DNA of 8,421 bases from JBFIHZ01 sp041601535 (GTDB taxonomy: Bacteria; Pseudomonadota; Gammaproteobacteria; Xanthomonadales; SZUA-36), in the NCBI GenBank assembly GCA_041601535.1, contig JBFIHZ010000167.1, positions 1 through 8,421 on the forward strand, read 5' to 3'. A program made the translations under genes and the position numbers. The notes beneath the pieces were generated by a model. It worked only from the letters and a program-made list of their open reading frames with translations. It was not told the DNA's origin and made no database searches. Shown here one piece after another: positions 6,642-8,421 of this stretch (position 1 is the stretch's first letter; every line of letters starts with the position of its first letter).

Positions 6642-7055
6642 ATGCGTAATAAATGGTTGATTCTGTTATTGATGTTTACTTCAGCTTTGGTCATCACCGC
6701 ATGTGAAAAGGCCGAAGAGCACGCCGACAATGCTGCTGCAGCGGTTGAAGAAGCCGCCGACGATGTATCAGCTGCTGCTGCCGATGCGATGGATGCTGCC
6801 GAAGAAGCTTATGATGATGCGGCAGATACGGCTGCTGAAGCATACGATGACGCTGCAGACGCTGCTGAGGATGCTTATGACGCGGCTGCCGAAGAGGCGT
6901 CTGATGCCATGTCCGGTATCAGCGATATGGGCGATGATGCCATGGATGATGCGGAAGACATGGCTGATGATGCCATGGACGCGGCGGAAGATGCTGCTGA
7001 AGAAGCGGAAGACGCTGCTGAAGATGCCGCAGACAAGATGGACGGCGGCGCCTGA
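6642..7055 (+). CDS. Acidic, alanine-rich lipoprotein with ten 11-residue repeats
   Basis: This protein has 137 residues. The signal peptide is 1-20 with a basic start and lipobox I18-T-A-C21; Glu at +2 predicts outer-membrane sorting. The remainder is almost only Ala, Asp and Glu: about 45 acidic residues against two Lys in the mature part. Residues 28-137 divide without gaps into ten units of eleven with the pattern A-D-x-A-x-[DE]-A-[YMV]-[DE]-[DE]-A. The large residue falls at V35, Y57, Y68, Y79, M90, M101 and M112, is replaced by A46 and E123 in two units, and is shifted by one (M133) in the last. Eleven residues make three helical turns, so a long, strongly negative helix or right-handed coiled coil is predicted. 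Function is unknown. The start is fixed by GGGAG at 6630-6634; an in-frame ATG at 6579 would put a non-signal extension before the signal peptide. A terminator follows 29 bases after the stop. Confidence 0.85.
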   Translation: MRNKWLILLLMFTSALVITACEKAEEHADNAAAAVEEAADDVSAAAADAMDAAEEAYDDAADTAAEAYDDAADAAEDAYDAAAEEASDAMSGISDMGDDAMDDAEDMADDAMDAAEDAAEEAEDAAEDAADKMDGGA

Positions 7056-7084
7056 CATACAGATTTTCCACATCTGGCAGGCAT

Positions 7085-7113
7085 AAAAAAGGCGGGCTGT
7101 TTGCCCGCCTTTT
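7085..7113. terminator. Bidirectional intrinsic terminator
   Basis: GGCGGGC (7091-7097) pairs with GCCCGCC (7103-7109) around the loop TGTTT. The flanking A-run (7085-7090) and T-run (7110-7113) extend the stem by four A-T pairs and supply a U-tract on either strand. It lies between the convergent acidic lipoprotein and glutaredoxin-fusion genes and should end both transcripts. A second TTTT follows at 7116-7119 on the plus strand. Confidence 0.9.
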
Positions 7114-7167
7114 GCTTTTGGACTGAAATTTACCGGGCAGGGTGCCGCAAACGGTACATCCGGCTGA

Positions 7168-8091
7168 TCAATACAGCGGAACGGATGGATCGATTTCACG
7201 TGACCAGGCGTCAATGCCGCCGCTGACGTTATATACCTTGACGAAACCCTGTTTGCGGAAATATTCGGCGGCCCCCTGGCTGGAATTGCCGTGATGGCAC
7301 ATAAATGCCAACTCGGTATCCTTTGGCATCTGCGCGATCTTGTCCATCATTTCCTGGTCGAGCACGGCGGCTCCTTCAACGGAAGCCCGCGCGCGATCTT
7401 CGGCGCCGCGTACATCCACCAGTAAGACGGAATTGTCCGCCAGTTTGTCGGCCAGTTGCTGCACGCTGAGCGGGATAACCGGTGGGGGCGCGTCCGGCAG
7501 GCTGATTGACAAACCTTCGCCGGTGACCGATTTGACCCAGTCAATCCGCGCGCCGCGTGCGCGTTGAGCGGTGGCAATGTCCATCAGCACGGTAATGCCG
7601 TTCGATTCCGCGGCAATTTCGTCGCCCTGCACGGGTGCCAGGTTGAACTGGGCGTCCCAGTTTGAATCCACCTGGAAATGCAGGCCAATGCCTTCGTGGC
7701 CTTGCATGGCCTCACGGATTTTTTCCGCGGCCGCGTCGCTCACATGCACCTCGGGTGGCGTGCGGTCAGGTTTCTCCAGCCCCAGTTGCTGATGCAATTC
7801 CCCGGAATTGAGCATGGACAGGACAATATCGCAGCCCCCCACCAACTCGCCGTCAATGTAAAGCTGTGGAATGGTCGGCCAATTACCGTAGGCCTTGATG
7901 CCTTCACGAATTTCTTCGTCTTCCAGCACATTCACCGAGGCGTAATCAGGCCAGACGCTGTCCAGCGCGGCCACGGTACGGGCTGAGAAACCGCACATGG
8001 GCTGCCGCGGCGTGCCTTTCATGAACAGGACCACCTTGTTGCTGTTAAGGCGGGATTCAATTTTTTCCCGGACGGCGTCGTTCAGGCTCAT
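7168..8091 (-). CDS. grxD: Monothiol glutaredoxin - degenerate A-type domain - rhodanese fusion
   Basis: This 307-residue three-domain protein begins with a Grx4-type monothiol glutaredoxin (about 5-105). It has K25-G-T-P, the C33-G-F-S36 active site that holds a glutathione-ligated [2Fe-2S] cluster, WPTIPQLYIDGEL (71-83) and GGCD (85-88) for glutathione binding. Residues about 113-199 resemble an IscA/HesB A-type scaffold (VHVSDAAAEKI, ITVLMDIATAQ, GARIDWV), but the three cluster-binding cysteines of that family are absent, so it is probably structural or protein-binding. The C-terminal rhodanese domain (about 205-305) has its active-site loop at C265-H-H-G-N-S-S and could move sulfane sulfur. 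Together this suggests a cytoplasmic Fe-S/sulfur trafficking protein. GGGAG at 8099-8103, seven bases from the ATG, fixes the start; the longer frame from 8136 lacks this. I believe glutaredoxin-rhodanese fusions occur in xanthomonads. Confidence 0.9.
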   Translation of the reverse strand: MSLNDAVREKIESRLNSNKVVLFMKGTPRQPMCGFSARTVAALDSVWPDYASVNVLEDEEIREGIKAYGNWPTIPQLYIDGELVGGCDIVLSMLNSGELHQQLGLEKPDRTPPEVHVSDAAAEKIREAMQGHEGIGLHFQVDSNWDAQFNLAPVQGDEIAAESNGITVLMDIATAQRARGARIDWVKSVTGEGLSISLPDAPPPVIPLSVQQLADKLADNSVLLVDVRGAEDRARASVEGAAVLDQEMMDKIAQMPKDTELAFMCHHGNSSQGAAEYFRKQGFVKVYNVSGGIDAWSREIDPSVPLY

Positions 8092-8171
8092 GCTGCTACT
8101 CCCAATGGTGCGGATCAGGCTCCGCGGTGGATACAATGCAAGGAACTAATATTGGGTTTGATCAGCGGTTA
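8092..8171 (-). other. Short intergenic region upstream of the glutaredoxin fusion
   Basis: These 80 bases separate the SET-domain gene stop from the glutaredoxin-fusion start. I see no confident promoter and no terminator; the AT-rich stretch at about 8143-8157 could belong to a -10 or -35 region. An inverted repeat TTGAT/ATCAA (8158-8162, 8171-8175) straddles the SET stop codon. Confidence 0.3.
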
Positions 8172-8421
8172 TCAAGTTTCGTTCCACCCGTAGTCGATGG
8201 TGATTTCCCGGCCCGGCGGAATGTCTTCCAGCGCGTAGCAGTCACGCCCGTCCAGTTCGGCGTTGGGGTGGTCGTCGTGATTCATGAAACGCATGTCATT
8301 GCTGCCCTCATAGCCCACCCAGTGGTCGTCTTGCTCTTCTATCCACAGCACATGCATGCCGTCTTCGCTTACCTGTTTGCCTTCGTAATGGCCAATCAGT
8401 TCACCCGCACGTATCAGGCGG
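8172..8421 (-). CDS. SET-domain protein (partial, N-terminus beyond right edge)
   Basis: The reading frame is open to the window edge, so only the last 82 complete codons are seen. They show the end of a SET domain: an RAGELIGHYEG segment near the edge, then N-D-M-R-F-M-N-H with the conserved NH of the pseudoknot, H-P-N, and near the end G-R-E-I-T-I-D-Y-G-W, the catalytic Tyr segment. SET domains transfer methyl groups from S-adenosylmethionine to lysine; bacterial members are usually small, cytoplasmic and of unknown target. No post-SET cysteine cluster follows, and the protein ends five residues after the Tyr of the DYGW motif. The ATG at 8357 is internal to the domain and is not the start. 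The gene lies 80 bases upstream of the glutaredoxin fusion on the same strand and may be co-transcribed. Confidence 0.85.
   Translation of the reverse strand, partial: RLIRAGELIGHYEGKQVSEDGMHVLWIEEQDDHWVGYEGSNDMRFMNHDDHPNAELDGRDCYALEDIPPGREITIDYGWNET

Noticed and set aside
6703..7086. Alternative plus-strand frame within the acidic lipoprotein gene, giving a Met/Leu/Lys-rich product
   Set aside because: It is the +1 shadow of a repetitive GAT/GCT/GAA codon array and has no ribosome binding site.
6768..7214. Minus-strand open frame opposite the acidic lipoprotein, extending into the glutaredoxin-fusion gene
   Set aside because: It arises from the low-complexity repeat read backwards, crosses the terminator and has no supporting start signal.
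8158..8175. TTGAT/ATCAA inverted repeat resembling an FNR/ANR box
   Set aside because: The two half-sites are separated by eight bases, whereas FNR-type boxes have four, and the repeat straddles the stop codon of the SET-domain gene.
1..8421. Mobile element, phage, defence island or CRISPR array
   Set aside because: I found no transposase, integrase, terminal inverted repeats with target duplications, spaced direct repeats, or defence-family domains. The genes are mostly chromosomal housekeeping functions.

Overview
The window is an ordinary stretch of a gammaproteobacterial chromosome of fairly high GC content. The taxonomic inference rests on an E. coli-like DgkA, an OpdA/PrlC-type oligopeptidase that aligns with the E. 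coli protein along its whole length, a free-standing YiiD_C hotdog thioesterase, and a monothiol glutaredoxin fused to a rhodanese, an architecture I associate with xanthomonad-like lineages. No insertion sequence, integrase, tRNA, rRNA or CRISPR array is visible. Coding density is high and the longest gene-free stretch is about 250 bases.

Layout. Positions 1-977 (minus) hold a thioesterase followed, through a TGATG stop/start overlap, by a lipoprotein gene that runs off the left edge. An MFS transporter lies divergently at 1195-2493 (plus). It converges on a minus-strand operon at 2517-3323: a possible 37-residue ORF, dgkA, then a Kazal-type lipoprotein. Divergent from that operon are prlC (3425-5488) and xthA (5605-6387), both plus. 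Next comes a 254-base gap with a promoter candidate and several hairpins, then a small, extremely acidic lipoprotein (6642-7055). A bidirectional terminator at 7085-7113 separates it from a minus-strand glutaredoxin/A-type-like/rhodanese fusion (7168-8091). A SET-domain gene enters from the right edge (8172-8421, minus).

The genes are mainly housekeeping: lipid recycling (dgkA), peptide turnover (prlC), base-excision repair (xthA), Fe-S and thiol chemistry (the glutaredoxin fusion), and acyl-thioester hydrolysis. Around them are three predicted lipoproteins, none with Asp at +2, so all are predicted to be sorted to the outer membrane. I see no evidence that the whole window forms one system.

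The least ordinary items are four. The acidic lipoprotein is built from ten 11-residue repeats that fill it from residue 28 to its last residue. The glutaredoxin fusion carries an A-type scaffold domain that has lost its cluster-binding cysteines. A Kazal inhibitor lipoprotein is tightly linked to dgkA. A small ORF with a good ribosome binding site overlaps the dgkA start codon. I did not find a clearly new multi-gene defence or mobile system.
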